Of a stretch of 64,000 nucleotides of DNA, positions 12,850 to 27,000 are shown piece by piece. Origin of the DNA: Athripsodes cinereus (Eukaryota; Arthropoda; Insecta; Trichoptera; Leptoceridae); the NCBI GenBank assembly GCA_947579605.1, contig OX388314.1, positions 11,281,982 through 11,345,981 of the forward strand, written 5' to 3'. The translations under genes were made by a program, and so were the position numbers. The notes below the pieces were generated by a model, which saw only the letters and a list, made by a program, of their open reading frames with translations, had not been told where the DNA came from and searched no databases. How positions within the stretch are numbered: the stretch's first letter is position 1; the number at the start of each line of letters is the position of its first letter.

Positions 12850-14970
12850 AAAAAGTGTTATTAGTACAAAATCGATAAGTTATTTTCTTTCATATGTTTT
12901 ACAATATGAATAAAAATTAAGTGTAAAATAATGGAAAAAGAAAAATTCGGTAAATCATTACAAAAATAAATAATAAAACTACTTCTTTGTGCGGCATGAA
13001 GCGAAGAATTCGACGACAAATTTGTATCATACAAATTTATCATAAATTCATATGAGGTATTTTCTCAAAAACGGCTTGTCTAAAAATCCAAATCTAAAAA
13101 CTTAATTAATTTTTTTTTCTTTGGATATAAATTTAATAGTAAGTTAACTAAGTTCTCTGAGTACTAAGTATAAAATGGAATATTCTTAATTTTTTTATTT
13201 ATTCTTAAGTCTTCATCATCAGACCATAATATTGTTTGATGATTTGATAAAAAGCACATCGATCGATTTTTCGCAAGTATTTAACAATGAATACAGAAAT
13301 GTTGGAATTTTTGCAAATGTCGGTTCATATACTAAAAAGCTGCAGCTATTCACGAATGATCAGTACCTACCTACTAAAAAACTGATTAAGAAATGTGTTG
13401 TTTTCTTATTTTCAATATTCTAGGAGTGTATTTGCGTGGATACTCCTCTTATCTTCTATTACATAATATGTAGTTACCTATGTAGGTTGTATTCCAGGCA
13501 ACTACGTGTCAAAGTCAAAGGACTTTGCGCTGCGGCATTCACGAGTTTTTGGTGAAGTCTGAGACGTTGGCCAAGAGAAAAATGTGACCTAAATTAGTTA
13601 GTGTACCTAGTATCGATTTTTCCATATCTGTAAATTAATTATCTACTGATATAAATAAATATTTGTCCAATTTATTTTGTCAAGTTTATAATATTATTTT
13701 GTTGGCATCGCGTCGTCATCGTTCATTATTGATCATCATTGAAAAATATTGAGTTTTGTAGAGATAATCTATTTATAAATCACTCGATTGCGGGTGCATT
13801 GCCGAAAAATGAAATAAGAAGAAGAAGATAATCTATTTTAACATCCCATTAGTAGGTACCCTAATAAAGTATTGTAAGGTTTTGCCATTTATTATGAAAC
13901 ATTTAGGTACTCGTATAATTCTTATCAATATTTAGTTAAGTACGTAAATATGAACTAAATTGATATCCGGATTGTCAAATATTTTATTTCTGAAACACAG
14001 CGCGGTACATTTTTTTCGGAATTTTTGTGTTCCAACATCGATGGCCTTCAAGCATTAGCAATGTATTGTCTTATAACCAAAGTCAGTATAAAACTGGATG
14101 CAAAATTTGATTGGCTGCATGACCGATTTTTTTTTTGAATTACCGATCTAGTAAGTATAATCTTTGTATGAAACAATTAAATGTCTAAATAAATAATTAT
14201 GTGATTCTGATTCATGGCAAACATTTCTAACATTATTTACAATAAAAAATGGTATTTCCACATAAATTTTCATTTTGTGATAAATTCCATATTGGATTGC
14301 ATCTTGAAAACTGTTGCATTGTGATAACAATCAGTCATTCGATACATTTGTGCACTGATACATTTGTTACATTTGTAAACAACAGTTTATTTATTTATTC
14401 ATTTTTATTTCATCATAATATAAATACATGAATTTTCACACAATAAAGTGGATTACCCAACTAGGTGAGACCTGTTCTAGGGCAATCCAATAATAGTTTA
14501 TGAATACATTCTTAAAAAAACAATACAATTCAAAAAGTGAAAAAAATAAAATCTGTGATCAATGCTACTCACATACACAGATACATGCCACCCCCCCCCC
14601 CCCCACACACACACACTCACACTATTATTATTACATTTGTTATTTGATACATTTGTCGACTTATCCTATACATTTGTTTTACTTTCCTTTACTAAGGCAG
14701 ATGGTAAATTCAAATAATCATTCAAGCTCTGCTCAAATTTGAGGGAATTCATATGTTTACTGTGCAATTATATAAAAATATTATTGTTGCAAAAGAAATA
14801 CATATTTATCCCAATAAACATATTTGAATTTGAATTCGAATTTACAAATTCGATAAATACCTAGATAGGTATCTTTAGCATATTTACATACATTTTTTAA
14901 AAAATTATATTAATATAACGTTCAAAACCCCTGATTTTTAGTGAGGGATCGCTCTCAGAATAATTATTAT
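12850..14970. other. No gene; simple repeat only
   Basis: A C14 run with (CA)n at 14591-14616 is the only clear feature upstream of the PNP1 promoter. Confidence 0.5.
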
Positions 14971-14971
14971 G

Positions 14972-15010
14972 TATATATATATATTAAATAGTTGCTACCA
15001 GATTTCAGTT
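14972..15010 (+). promoter_or_regulatory. Core promoter for PNP1 exon 1 (TATA + initiator)
   Basis: A TATATATA...TTAAA stretch at 14972-14988 lies about 30 bp upstream of TCAGTT at 15005-15010, a good match to the arthropod initiator. The predicted start at A15007 leaves a 65-nt leader before the ATG at 15072. Spacing fits the canonical TATA-to-start distance. The TATA part could be ordinary AT-rich sequence. Confidence 0.5.
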
Positions 15011-15071
15011 GATTATTAGTTTTTGTAGATTAGTACCGTGTATTGATAATATTACCTATTTCTACTATATA

Positions 15072-15088
15072 ATGGCAACTCACGAAGA
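15072..15088 (+). CDS. PNP: PNP1 coding exon 1 (short form)
   Basis: Seventeen coding bases (Met-Ala-Thr-His-Glu plus two bases) end at a consensus GTAAGT donor in phase 2. The shared exon at 48090 needs exactly that phase. Joining them gives Asp-Tyr-Thr-Tyr-Glu, the normal PNP N-terminus, and brings the protein to family length. Confidence 0.6.
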
Positions 15089-18000
15089 GTAAGTACATTT
15101 AACATTTTAATTATTATGAATTAATTTATTCATTAAATCACTTGCAAGTTGTTGATATGTTATTCTGAGATAATTTGAAATTGTATTACATATCGATATA
15201 CAACATACATATAGGTACCTACCTACTTGATAAATAAAATTCGCAATCGCAACATTGTTCTTCTAAAGGCGCAATTTTTTATATTTATCTATGTATAGCA
15301 GGATTCAGATGCAGAGTATTTAAACAAGCGAAAGAAAATTCAAATTATACATTGCAAGAGATACTGAAATGTACAAACAGAATTACTCACTGGGCGACTA
15401 TATAATATGTTATACTTATGTGAGCGACTATTTTATACAGTTTATGAGACCGAGTATTTAGGTGACAACGTTGTGGAGAAGGAGTAATTATCTAAAATGA
15501 GCTGCATTTTATTTAAGATGGCGTGTTTATAAAAGCAACAAATACTGTGAAAATAATTATACCTGTCACGAGCCGCCAGATAGTATTTTAGACCGTAGAC
15601 AAATCGTACTTAGCGATCGACTACTAGCGAACTTTTCGACAATCTACCTACATGCACCGTGTAATTATGCGTTATTGTTGCGATTATAGTTTAAAATTCG
15701 TTTGTAGTCGATCGCCAAGTGCGTGTTTGTCTAGGGGGTCAGGAAATTACGGGTTCGAGTCCAGCTGCTGACTTATTCTGTCTTTGCAACACACAAGTAT
15801 AGTTTAATAAGAGTAGGTATGTATTCATTAAAAAAAAGATAAGTAGGTTTATGAATTTATTTAAATTTCAAGTAAATAAGTTCAAGAATACAAATTGGTT
15901 AGACGAATTTATTTTTATTTATTTATTTATTCATTCTTTACTGTACATTGATAAAAAACAATCACATAAAAGGTATACATTCAAATTAAATACAATCAAT
16001 ATACAGAGGGCGAGTTTATCGCAAAGGCGCGATCTCTTCCAACTAACCCAAAAGTATTAACTTAAAAAATAAACAAACATATGATGAAAATAAAAAACAT
16101 ACACACATATATATAAAAAGGGAGACTGAAAAAAAAAAAACAAACATATATGCATAAAGGGAAAGGAAAAGGGGGGAAAAGGGGGGGGGTTAGGAGTGAT
16201 GGGTTTCAGGTTTCAGAGGCTGTGTTTGTGTTTGTTGAAATCATTTTGTCCTTAACGGCTCGCTTGAAAGACGTCAGACTTTGAGTCAGCCTAAATTTTG
16301 AAGGGAGATTATTCCAGCAACGAGCACCCTGAACTGCAAAAGATTTTGAGATGAAAGTTGTACCATGAGCCGGGATTGACAGGATGCGCTGGTTATTCGA
16401 CCTCAGAGGTAAACCGTGACTCGCCAAGTATTCAAAAGCCTCCTTAATATAGTACGGGGTTGATCCTGCGTACAGAGCATTGTGGACAAATGTGAGTAGA
16501 TGGAGCTCACGTCTTTGTCGTACAGTAAGCCATTTCAGGGTATTACGATATTCAGAAATGTGGTCAGTTTTTTTTAAATTAAAAATAAACCTTATGCCAA
16601 CATTCTGAAGTCGATCAAGTTTGTCGATTAGATCCTGATTCATGTCCACATACACGATATCAGCATAGTCGATAATGGGCAACAGCAAGGATTGGACCAA
16701 TAAAATTTTTACTTTAGTGGGCAAGAATTTTTGCAGCATCTTAAGAGTGTGGAACTTGTAAAAAAACTTTTTCTTTAGAGTGTTAAATTGATGCTGCCAA
16801 GAGAGTCTCTGGTCCATGATTATGCCCAAATTCTTTACTGTCGCCGAAGAGGGTATTGCTACTGAATTCATAGTAGTGGGAGGCAAATTCATATTTTTCA
16901 ACCTGGATATAGAGTGAAGGCTACCAATGAATATTGTCTGGGTTTTTGAGGCATTGAGGAGTAATCCATGAGCACTAGCCCAGTTTGAGATCTGTTGCAA
17001 GCACTCATTGGTAGAATAGATGGCAGAGGAGATATTGTGAAGTTTAGCATGTGTATAAATTTGCAAATCGTCCGCATATAGATGGTAGCGACAAGGCAAC
17101 TGTTTCACAATTGGATTTATAAACAGGGAAAAGAGTAACGGAGAAAGTATTCCTCCTTGAGGAACTCCCGCCGTCAGAGTCACCCACCCCGATTCAACAC
17201 CACGACACAACCGGACACACTGCCGCCGATCCTTCAAGTACGAAGCAAACCAATCCACACAAGACTGGGAAACATTAATGTTTTTAAGAGAAGCTATTAA
17301 AAGATCCGTGTCAACCGAGTTGAAAGCACTGCTGAAGTCTAGCAATGTAAGTTGTGTGACTTGTTGATCTTCCATAGCCCACCTAACATCCTCAGTGATT
17401 TTTATTAAGGCAGATGTCGTGCTATGTCCTTCTCGGAAGCCAGATTGGAAAACATTTAGGATATTATTTTCACTGAGGTGATTTTTAAGCTGCAAATATG
17501 CTATCTTTTCCAATACCTTGGAGAAAAATGGGAGCACAGAAATTGGACGGTAGTCAGAAGGATCGGCAGGCTGAGCTTTCTTCGGTATGGGAACCACACA
17601 GGCCCTCTTCCACACCGTCGGGAAAATATTATTAGATAATGAAAAATTTATTATGTGAGTTAGCTGCGGTATCACCAAATTCAGAAAACGTTCAACGAAA
17701 GCAATAGGTATTTCATCACATCCAGTTGTTTTGGACTTGATTGAGCCAATCACTCGCTCAACATCGCCCTCCGTTACCAGAGAGAATTCAAAAGATGGTA
17801 CGTTAGCGGGACCAGAAGCGTGCATCTCATGTAGAGTTGCAGTCCGCACGGCAGTATCGAGCGTGAAAGGGGGTGAGGCAAAGTGTGCATTGAAAGTATC
17901 TGGGTTTAGGTTTATGGCGCTATAAGAATTTGTATTATTCGACATACCTAGCGAGTCGAGTCTCCTCCATATTTGTGCTTGTGACAGATTTGAAAATGAC

Positions 18001-21000
18001 TGAAGAGTGTGAGCAATTCTAGCCTTTCTACAGACTTTGGAGCAGCTATTTCGAAGAGATTTATAGTTATTCCAATTCTCCTCATTTGGAGAAAGTCTGT
18101 GCTTGACATGAGCTCTGTCTCTGCGTGCCATGAGTCTCCGGATATCATCGGTTAACCACATAACAGTACGGTTTTTAATTCTAATACGCTTGAGAGGCGC
18201 ATGTTTGTTGAGCAGGCTTATAATTTTATCATTCAGCAAATTAACCTTCTCATCGACAGTGGGAGCCTGTCCAATATCAGACCAGTTCAGTCTTTCCGCA
18301 TCATAGACTAGAGTCTCATTATCAACACAGCGAAGACTTCTCATCAACACAATTTTGGGCTTGGGTCTTGGTGTTTTCATGGAATAATGCAAAAATATTA
18401 GGTCATGATGTGAAAAACCAGGAGCCGACAATTGGCCATGATGTTTGACCATTCTTTCTTGTGAGACAATAATGTGATCGATAAGTGATTTGGAATTATT
18501 CAATATGTGAGTTGGCTGAAGAGGCAAAATCCTGAGATTGCATGTTGAAACCAATTGATTGAGTCTAGTTGCCCGACTATCATGCTTCATCAGACAAGTA
18601 TTAAAATCTCCCATAATTATCACGTTTGTGTAGCTAGATGAGATATCCTCAAGAATTCGTTCAAACTCATTGAAATAATCGGAACATGGAGGAGCGTAAA
18701 CAACTCCAAGAACAACCACCGAGTGCAAAAATGTGACCTCAATGAAAAGATACTCAAGGGCACCATGTACACCAGGCGAGGATTGACAGACCATTTTATA
18801 TGGTAAATTTTCTCTGAGATATACACAAACTCCTCCACCACGACGCTCAACTCTGTCATTGCGTATCAAAGAAAATCCAGGCAACAGAAAGAGCGAGGAA
18901 GGTAGAGTTGGCTTCAGCCATGATTCCGAGATAAGCAGAGCGTGAATGTCAACATCACTAAAAGAAGAAATTATCTCATGATGATGACGAGCCACGCTCT
19001 GAGCATTGATATGACACACTCCGAGATGCTTTGAAGAAAGGTTATTGAAAGACTGACTCAATACAGAGTGAAGATCATAAGTTCCACCACAGGATGAATC
19101 AAGTGAATTTACAGCCCCTGTTGGAGAGAAGAGGGAATGAAGGGTATCGGGAAAAGGTGCAGAGGTAGGTGATAAAGACATAATAAGCGTTCACATATGT
19201 GGGATGCCAGCCGTAAAACATAGGTAGACGCAGGTGCTTACATGCATAAATGAGTAGAGCAATCATTGCAACGTGGGGCCAATTGTGAAACACAGAACAT
19301 AAATAGCCAATAAATAGAAATAAAATAAAAATACAGTTTGAACAGAATAAAATTAGAATTAACACAACTTACCCAAGTCCGCAAGCGATGCATAACACTC
19401 AAACATAATAATAAAAATAAAATTGCTCCAGTATGGACAGGTGTAGTACATCACACCATGCAAAAACACAGCAAACATTTAACTTTATTAAGGGATTCAC
19501 TTACATTACTACTACATAGGCTATATCCAATATTACCGCTTCCATAACCATTTAAATCTTTTGAATTGTGTGAACAGTGTGCAACGAATAAGAAATGAAA
19601 GAAGATCAATTAAACTTAGGGCATACACATACAAGGTTATGCATTCGCATATATTATACAATCAAATGACTCAATTAATTAATTTATAACTTCAGAAGAA
19701 AGACATTACCATTTACAGTACCTATCTACAATAGATCGACACACATGCACTGCAAATACATTAACAAATAAATTACTTCCAAATCATGACAGCTTCATTG
19801 AAACTACAATATGCTATCAATATGAAATCACTTTGATTAACAAGATTATAAAATAAAATTCACTAAGCACACTAATTATTGACTGACAGTGATTAAAAAT
19901 AGCTATCATCAAACATAACTTATTTATAGCTATCACATAGGCAAAACTTAAGTATATTTGTCACTCAAAAGGTATCTACAAATTACATGCGGATATAAAT
20001 TCGACGAATATTATGCGAATACTATTAAAATCAGTCCAGATTCACAATTTAATCAGTCGTTATATATTAAATCAAACGACAAAACAAAATAACGTGAGTA
20101 CCCGCCATCGCCGTAAACAACATGAAGTGAGCGACAGTACAACGATACCAAGTATAAAGTTGTCATAGGTAGGTATTACTATGTACAGGTAAAATAGGAT
20201 GCAAGCAATACAGTACCACCATTACTATAATATTATATTACAAATGCAGACACCCATCCTAAACATGATTGACACCACACATGTTCACATACAATATGTC
20301 CTATCATATGTATATACAACTCTTTTCAGGAACATCACATGAGTGCATAACATAAATACACTGCAGGTACAGAGGGAGGCTAAAAGAGCGACACACAGTC
20401 ATACCCCCGCGCGCCGTCACACATGCAATCAAAATCAATTCCAGTTTATATTTATGTCAATATCAAAAACATTAGCAAACAGTAAATTATCATTATCATC
20501 AAGACATATTGCTATCAGGTCAGGCATTCAGACTTTACAACATTAAATGACAGTACATAAGACCACGAGCTGCATCGCCCCTCCATCCCCCAACAGTATT
20601 CTCGTCATGCGGCGGGTACGTCACTGATTGGCCCGAAAATCCAAGTATGCAATAGAAAAAGACAGAACTACTTTCATTTCACGAAATCGGTGATTACAGG
20701 TAAGCAAGTATGTATAATGTTAACGTTACTAAAGGAGCGAATCCGCGCTGCGACAGCCGGCAACATCATCCCGCAAATCGTGCGGTACAGTTCCCCACCC
20801 AAAACACAACTAGTGCGCTGTAGGGCCGGAAACAAATACATTAGAAATAATCGCGAGACGCAAGCCAACTATCCCCGCGGAAACCGCGACGAACAACCGC
20901 CAAATTGCGTGAATCACACCTCTTTATGATTTGCATGTCTCGACCAATCAGCGTCGCACCACCCAACCATCAATCATAAACACGACATTCAACACATTAA

Positions 21001-24000
21001 TTACACCACAATCTCAATCATAATAAATTCGTTTAGCGGATTAAATTATAGATTCTCGATCTTCTCGATGGAATCTACGTGGATCGGACGGGCGTCATTA
21101 TCCTTTTTTATTAAGACTCGACCATCCCTGGTCCAGAGATAGGCGTAATTCTTCTCTTTCTTCTTAAGACGGGCAAGATACAGAAGATGTCTCGCCCTCG
21201 GGGTCAGACCCTCCGATATGAAGACAGGTGCAGCTGGTCCCTCCACACCCAGTATAGCTGAGTTGAGTTTTTTGTCGACAGTTTTATTTCGGTTGTACTG
21301 TCGCACCGCTAGAAGAAATTCGTCTCTTGCAATGTTTGAGGAGAGACGCACCGCCATGGCGCTCGCCCTTCCGACGCGCTTACCCCCAGCGTATCTCCTG
21401 ATCTCCGCTATCTCCGAGCGCTGCAGATCATGTCCAATAACTTTACAGATATTTTCCACGACACTCCTCCGCTGCTGTATGGTTTCATCGACGAGCTCAG
21501 GTATACCGCGGATTTCGATAACATCTTTGTATGAGTTTCTCTCTTGATGCTCGTTCTTCACCCTAAGCTCCTCGAGACCCTCCTTAACTGAGGTCAGGTC
21601 ATCAATTTTGGCAACGTGGTTTAGTTTTCTCTCCAGATCTTGAATTCTTCTATCTTTCTCCTCGCTTGCCTCCTGGAGGGTCTGCACCATGCTCATCAGA
21701 GCCTGCACCCTTTCCTCCAAAGTCATTAACCTGCAGTCCAGCCCCAATACAGCGGAGCCAGCACCACCAGCCCCAGCAGCCACACCAACCGAGGGAGAGG
21801 AGGAAGCCGTCTCACCAACCGATGGCGAAGAGGTATTCGATGTAGTGCTCCTCGTCTGGTAGACTGCCGATGCCTCAGATGATGCATGAGGAGTTGACAA
21901 ATTTGATCGAGGATCCGCAGCCTTACAGTCCAAGCACCTCCATTGCGCAAGGTTCATCTTGGACATTCTTTTAAAAGACGAATCGGTCTCCCCCACACAG
22001 CCGTAGTGGTAGTCTGCCAAGCATCTCAGACACTTCATCCTCTTGGATGGACTGATGCCATTCCTACATTTGAGGCAGCAGCTTGTTCTCCCCTTCATTG
22101 CCGGAAACACAGGCTTGACTGTAGAGCGAATAAAGAAAAATAGAGCACCCACTGGCACCGTGCGTGAATATCAATATAAGGACGAGTAATACAGTTCCAG
22201 CATCCCACACATGCAACCCCCAGCGTTACCAACACATCACAATATGCACTGATATAATGTTCACGATTTGCAACCACATAGATTTCAAACAAGTGCCAAA
22301 AACCGCGATATTCGATGGCAAACACAAGGAGCTGACAGATGCGCAACGATCAGAGAGTATGTAACGATCATATATTTATGATGGTATTTTCTGTCATTCA
22401 CTCGATACAAGGTGCATAATAAATAGTGGCTCAGTCATTATTTTCAGTCGCTCACCTAGTATAACTATAGCTCATTTATTGCACCTCTTGTAACTCAAAA
22501 TTTGTTGCCAACGTGGCTTTATGTCCATTTGTTATTTAGGTGGCTCATTGAAATTTTTCTCAATACTAATTTATTTAAAAATCCACAGTGATAGCTTTTT
22601 CCATGTCTTATCAAAATATAATAAATAATAAAAAAAACACTTTCCTATACACAGATGTAAGTATAGCTGGCGGACTTATCACTTATGTAATTTCTTCCAG
22701 ACAACCAGTACTGTCTAAATTTTGCTGAGACAGTTCTTTTCCAAACCCTGGTTGCGAAAATTCCTTACGAAAATCCGCGACCCAGTTGGGAATCGAACCC
22801 AGGACCTCGATGATGCAAGTCGACTGCGATAGCCGTTGCACCACGTGGTCGGTAAATATAATAAGATTAAATCAATTATAAATTTTCACAATACAATATG
22901 TAGCAAATTAAAACACTAAATTGACGAAAATTTTATGTGACTACATAATATATGCGTTATGTCATAGGTTAAAAATAAACTTAATTCACGAACACTAAAG
23001 AAAAATATCGATTTGTCAGTATAATTATTGTACGGCTAGTTCATGTTTGTTTATATTATCACTTATGAAGTTTGATAGGCCTGCGACCAGTTTCACTTAG
23101 TAAATGTCAAACGAGCAGATTAAAAACAAATTTTATAAAATAATGACAATTAAATATAATGGAACGTCATATGTACAATAATAATGTCACGTAATTACAT
23201 CAATGATCAATAATAATAATAAACAACTTTATTGCACAATAAGAAACATACATAATTACCAAGTTATATAACAATGTGATACAAATAAATGATATTGTGC
23301 AATGGGCAAGTTTATCGCACAAGCGATATCTTCCAACGAACCCATCAATATAATAAATAAATTTAAAATAAAAATATATACATACATATGATCTAAAAGA
23401 CACACAATAGACCATTAAAGGTCACGTGGACTTGTCTATGGATTTGCTTTTGCTTGGGGGGCAAACAGTCAGATTGCGCAAATCATCCTTGTAGGATGTT
23501 ATGCCATAAGAGAAAAAAAAAGAAAGTAAGACGACAAAATAATAACAAAATCGACACTGACAGTTTTTTTGATTATTAGGTATTCTTTAGGCGTTCCACC
23601 TAATATTACACCGTAATCGTCTGTTGTGTTGGGATGCCTGATGCCCCTCAATGATTTTTCTGTGACGTCATCCTTTAATGGTCTATAACAGTGTTCCGCA
23701 AAGCGTGTGCCGCGGCACACTGGTGTACCGTGGTCATCAGTTGGTGTGCCGCGGAAAAAAGTCATTACGAGCAAACAAGCAAGCAAGGATTTACGAGCTA
23801 AAAAATGAGACCCAGTCGTTTTTGGAGGTGCAGGGTTCAGATTTTGCTTCTGTGTTTAAAAAAGAAGAATGGGTACTAAAACTTGCATATCTGGCGGACA
23901 TATTCGCTCATTTAAATGAGCTCAACAGAAAAATGCAAGGCAGGAATTCTAATATTTTAACGTCTTCGGACAAAATTGAAAGCTTTCGCGCTAAGTTGGT

Positions 24001-27000
24001 GTTATGGAACAGCCACGCTGTCAATGGTAGTAATGAAATGTTTCCAAATACCGTGGCTGCCGTTTCAGAAAAAAAGTGCAGGCTTTGATAGTGAAACACT
24101 TGGAGCTATTAGCAGAAAAAATTAACTGTTATTTTCCTAAGTGTGACCTGCAACCTATGGACTGGGTACGAAATCCATTCTCGGATAACATTTCCCTTGG
24201 ACACTTACCGATAAACGAGCAGGAAGAATTCATGGAGTTAAAAACTGATCGGACATTAAAACTAAAATTTACCGAAGTAGAGGTAGCATATTTTTGGCTG
24301 CATATAAAAAATGAGTGTCCACTGCTTTCAAAGCGTGCTGTTGCGATTCTATTTCCATTTGCCACAACCTACTTATGCTAATTGGAATTTTCAACTCTCA
24401 CTACTATTAAATCGAAAAAAAGAGCGCCTGAGGACGATCAATGAAGAGATGAGAGCAGCCTTATCAACGATTGCTCTAAATTTTGATCGCCTGTGCTCAG
24501 TTAAACAGGCTCACATTTCTCACTAAACATCTTTTCATATTAGGTATATTGATTTTAGTAATAAATAAATATTAAAAAGTCATTGATTTTTTTCCCTGGT
24601 GTACCTCTAAATTTTTTTGATTTGATAGGTGTACCTTGAACACAAAAAGTTTGCGGAACACTGGTCTATAAGATCTAAGAGATACATATACTCGTACATA
24701 CATAGTTAAAAAGAAATCAATCTATTATTCTATATCATGGGTGGACAACCCGCGGCCCGTTGGGTGCATTTTTTAAAAAATAGTCGGTACAAGTACCTAC
24801 CCGTTACTTTTTTGCACTTTTGAAACATTTCAAAATCCTATACCATTTTGAAAATTTGGCGACGGGGGTAGAAATTTTAAGGTGAAGTAAAATTATTAAA
24901 TGTTCCATATTGTTGTACGGTCTAGTAGGAAACCTCATTTCTAAACTTTGGTCACCCATGATTTATATTGTACTAGAAATTCAATAAAAAGTTGTAATCT
25001 GATCAACCAAATTTCGCGACCAAACACGTTGTAGTTGCAAGGCTTGTGGGGCATTATTTATTGCGATAGGGGTCCTTTTTAGTTTTGTAAGATATATAGA
25101 ATGCGTAGTACCTACCTAGAATAAGTAGGAAAGCTATCATGCATAGCATTCTAACGATAAACTCGCCCTTTGTAGGTTCATTGAATTGTATACGTATAAC
25201 TAATATTTTTATGATATTTTGTGGTAGTTTGAAATATTGTAGCCAATGTACAGTGAAGAATAAAGTAAATAAAACTGCATCTCTAAGTTGCAGAGTGAAA
25301 TGTATGATAAAAAAATCCAACATTTAGATATAAGCAGAACTTAATTCTACGCATTTTCTGGCACTTGGTGTATTTTCCATTATAATGTAATATTCAGAAG
25401 GTGGCGTCCGCCTACGATCAATTGGACTACTCGCAATGTGCGACTATATTCAGGGTATAAAGCCGTCCACTAAATGTTTTTATTTTACTTTATTACATGT
25501 TTATAATTCATTAAGATTATGATTTAGACTCTTTTGCATATCAATTAGCTCTTTTCATTAACGGTTGCCAGTTTATGGCTGTGTCATTGGTCATTATTAG
25601 TCGCACGCAACAGTCGATACCTACATTTAAATCAAAGTAGGTACACTTTTTGTTACTGCAAGTGTCAAACAGATAAGATTTGATAGCCGCTTTAGACTAG
25701 AAGTAAAAATAAAAAGGTGACTAAAGTAAAAGTAAAAAAATGAGTTATATTATTAATATGTAAATAGAGCAGGCAACAAGAAAGGCGACTGTGGCAAACA
25801 ACGGCCGAACGCGACATTTTTCAAATTATTTTATTAACGGCCCGTTAGATACACATCGTATTATAATACCTCGCATAGACAATTTTGAAAATTAAGTTTT
25901 ATTTTCTACAAATTTCAAAAGTAGAAATAAATATATGCAGGTCTCGGGATAATAATCTATTTTATATGCCAGCTGCGAGTACAAATGCAGGGTTACGCAG
26001 ACCTCTGTGGAGAATTACATCTCTATACAATAATACGCTGACGGACGTCGATTTATTTGGATTACCTCTGAATGCTTACAAGAGACAGGTATTCAAAAAA
26101 CTTACTTCCACACTTCTAAATGAGTCAGCAGGTACGCAGTAATTTCCCCCCCTCTTTTTTTTTCTCCTTTCCCCTTGATTTGTGTTTTTTTTTTTTTTTT
26201 TATTATTATTATTGTTGATTTGTTTTTGTGCTAGTGTGATGATTGAGTGAGCGAGCGAGACTGTGTATAATGTAGGCATGTTGAGATGACCGGAATGTTA
26301 GGTAACCTATCTTTTTAAAATTAATTGTGGCGCATAGTATTGGATGATAGCTGATCTCTGAAAGATTAACCTTTATTTTAACTTTAATTATGTAGTTATT
26401 GTCTGTTTTGTGCTTCTATATTTATAAAATAAAAAAAATAAAAATAAAAAAATATTATGTGAGTAGGTATTTACTTATAATGAATGCATTGGTTTCATTG
26501 TGTCCGAAAAAATGAAGCACCAGCACAATAGCTGGTAAACAAATTAATAATTTGTATATTAAAAATGTAATTCAATTAAAAAATTGTCCATTGAAGAGAG
26601 ACCCACCTCACTACCGGATATCACAGGGGTCGGTAACTCCTACACTTACTCGCCCATTCAAAACAAATTTATCTTGATGGGCGGATCATTAGGCAGACCT
26701 GAAGGGCCGACCGAATAAAACCGCCGTCGTGGGATTTTTTTCTTCCCTCTTCAATGTCCCTTTTGGAAGCGAGTTAATTTATTAAAAACGAATATGTAAA
26801 CCAAATTAAGAGAATATAATAAAATAGGACAAGTATAGTACAAATAGTCATAAAACATGAGAAAAAATATTGGTGAATAACGGAAGGCCTGGGTAAGGTG
26901 TGGAAAGAAGTGTTCAGAGTGCGCGGGCCACACAGTCGCCAGCGTCTGCATAGTGTTCTCTGAAATATTTTCCAGTTAAACAAAACAACAGCAAAATATT

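Larger units (their letters stand above)
15909..22360 (-). mobile_element. CR1/L2-group non-LTR retrotransposon, apparently full length
   Basis: A minus-strand LINE with a 5' leader (about 22159-22360), ORF1 (22158-21046), an 1864-nt spacer, ORF2 (19181-16206), a 3' UTR and an A-rich AAATAAATAAAT tail ending near 15909. It lies antisense in PNP1 intron 1. Both ORFs are open, so the insertion is young or was recently active. I found no flanking target-site duplication, and the 5' limit is approximate. Several truncated relatives of its 3' end lie elsewhere in the window. Clade assignment (CR1, L2 or Kiri-like) rests on the endonuclease/RT layout and the PHD-bearing ORF1. Confidence 0.85.

Noticed and set aside
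15740..15800. tRNA gene at the GGTTCGAGTCC site (and at 28300, 43320, 58030)
   Set aside because: No paired acceptor stem or anticodon arm; these are SINE promoter remnants.
21218..22143. Plus-strand frames of 66-109 codons
   Set aside because: Antisense shadows of LINE ORF1, which has the zinc finger and coiled coil in the minus frame.
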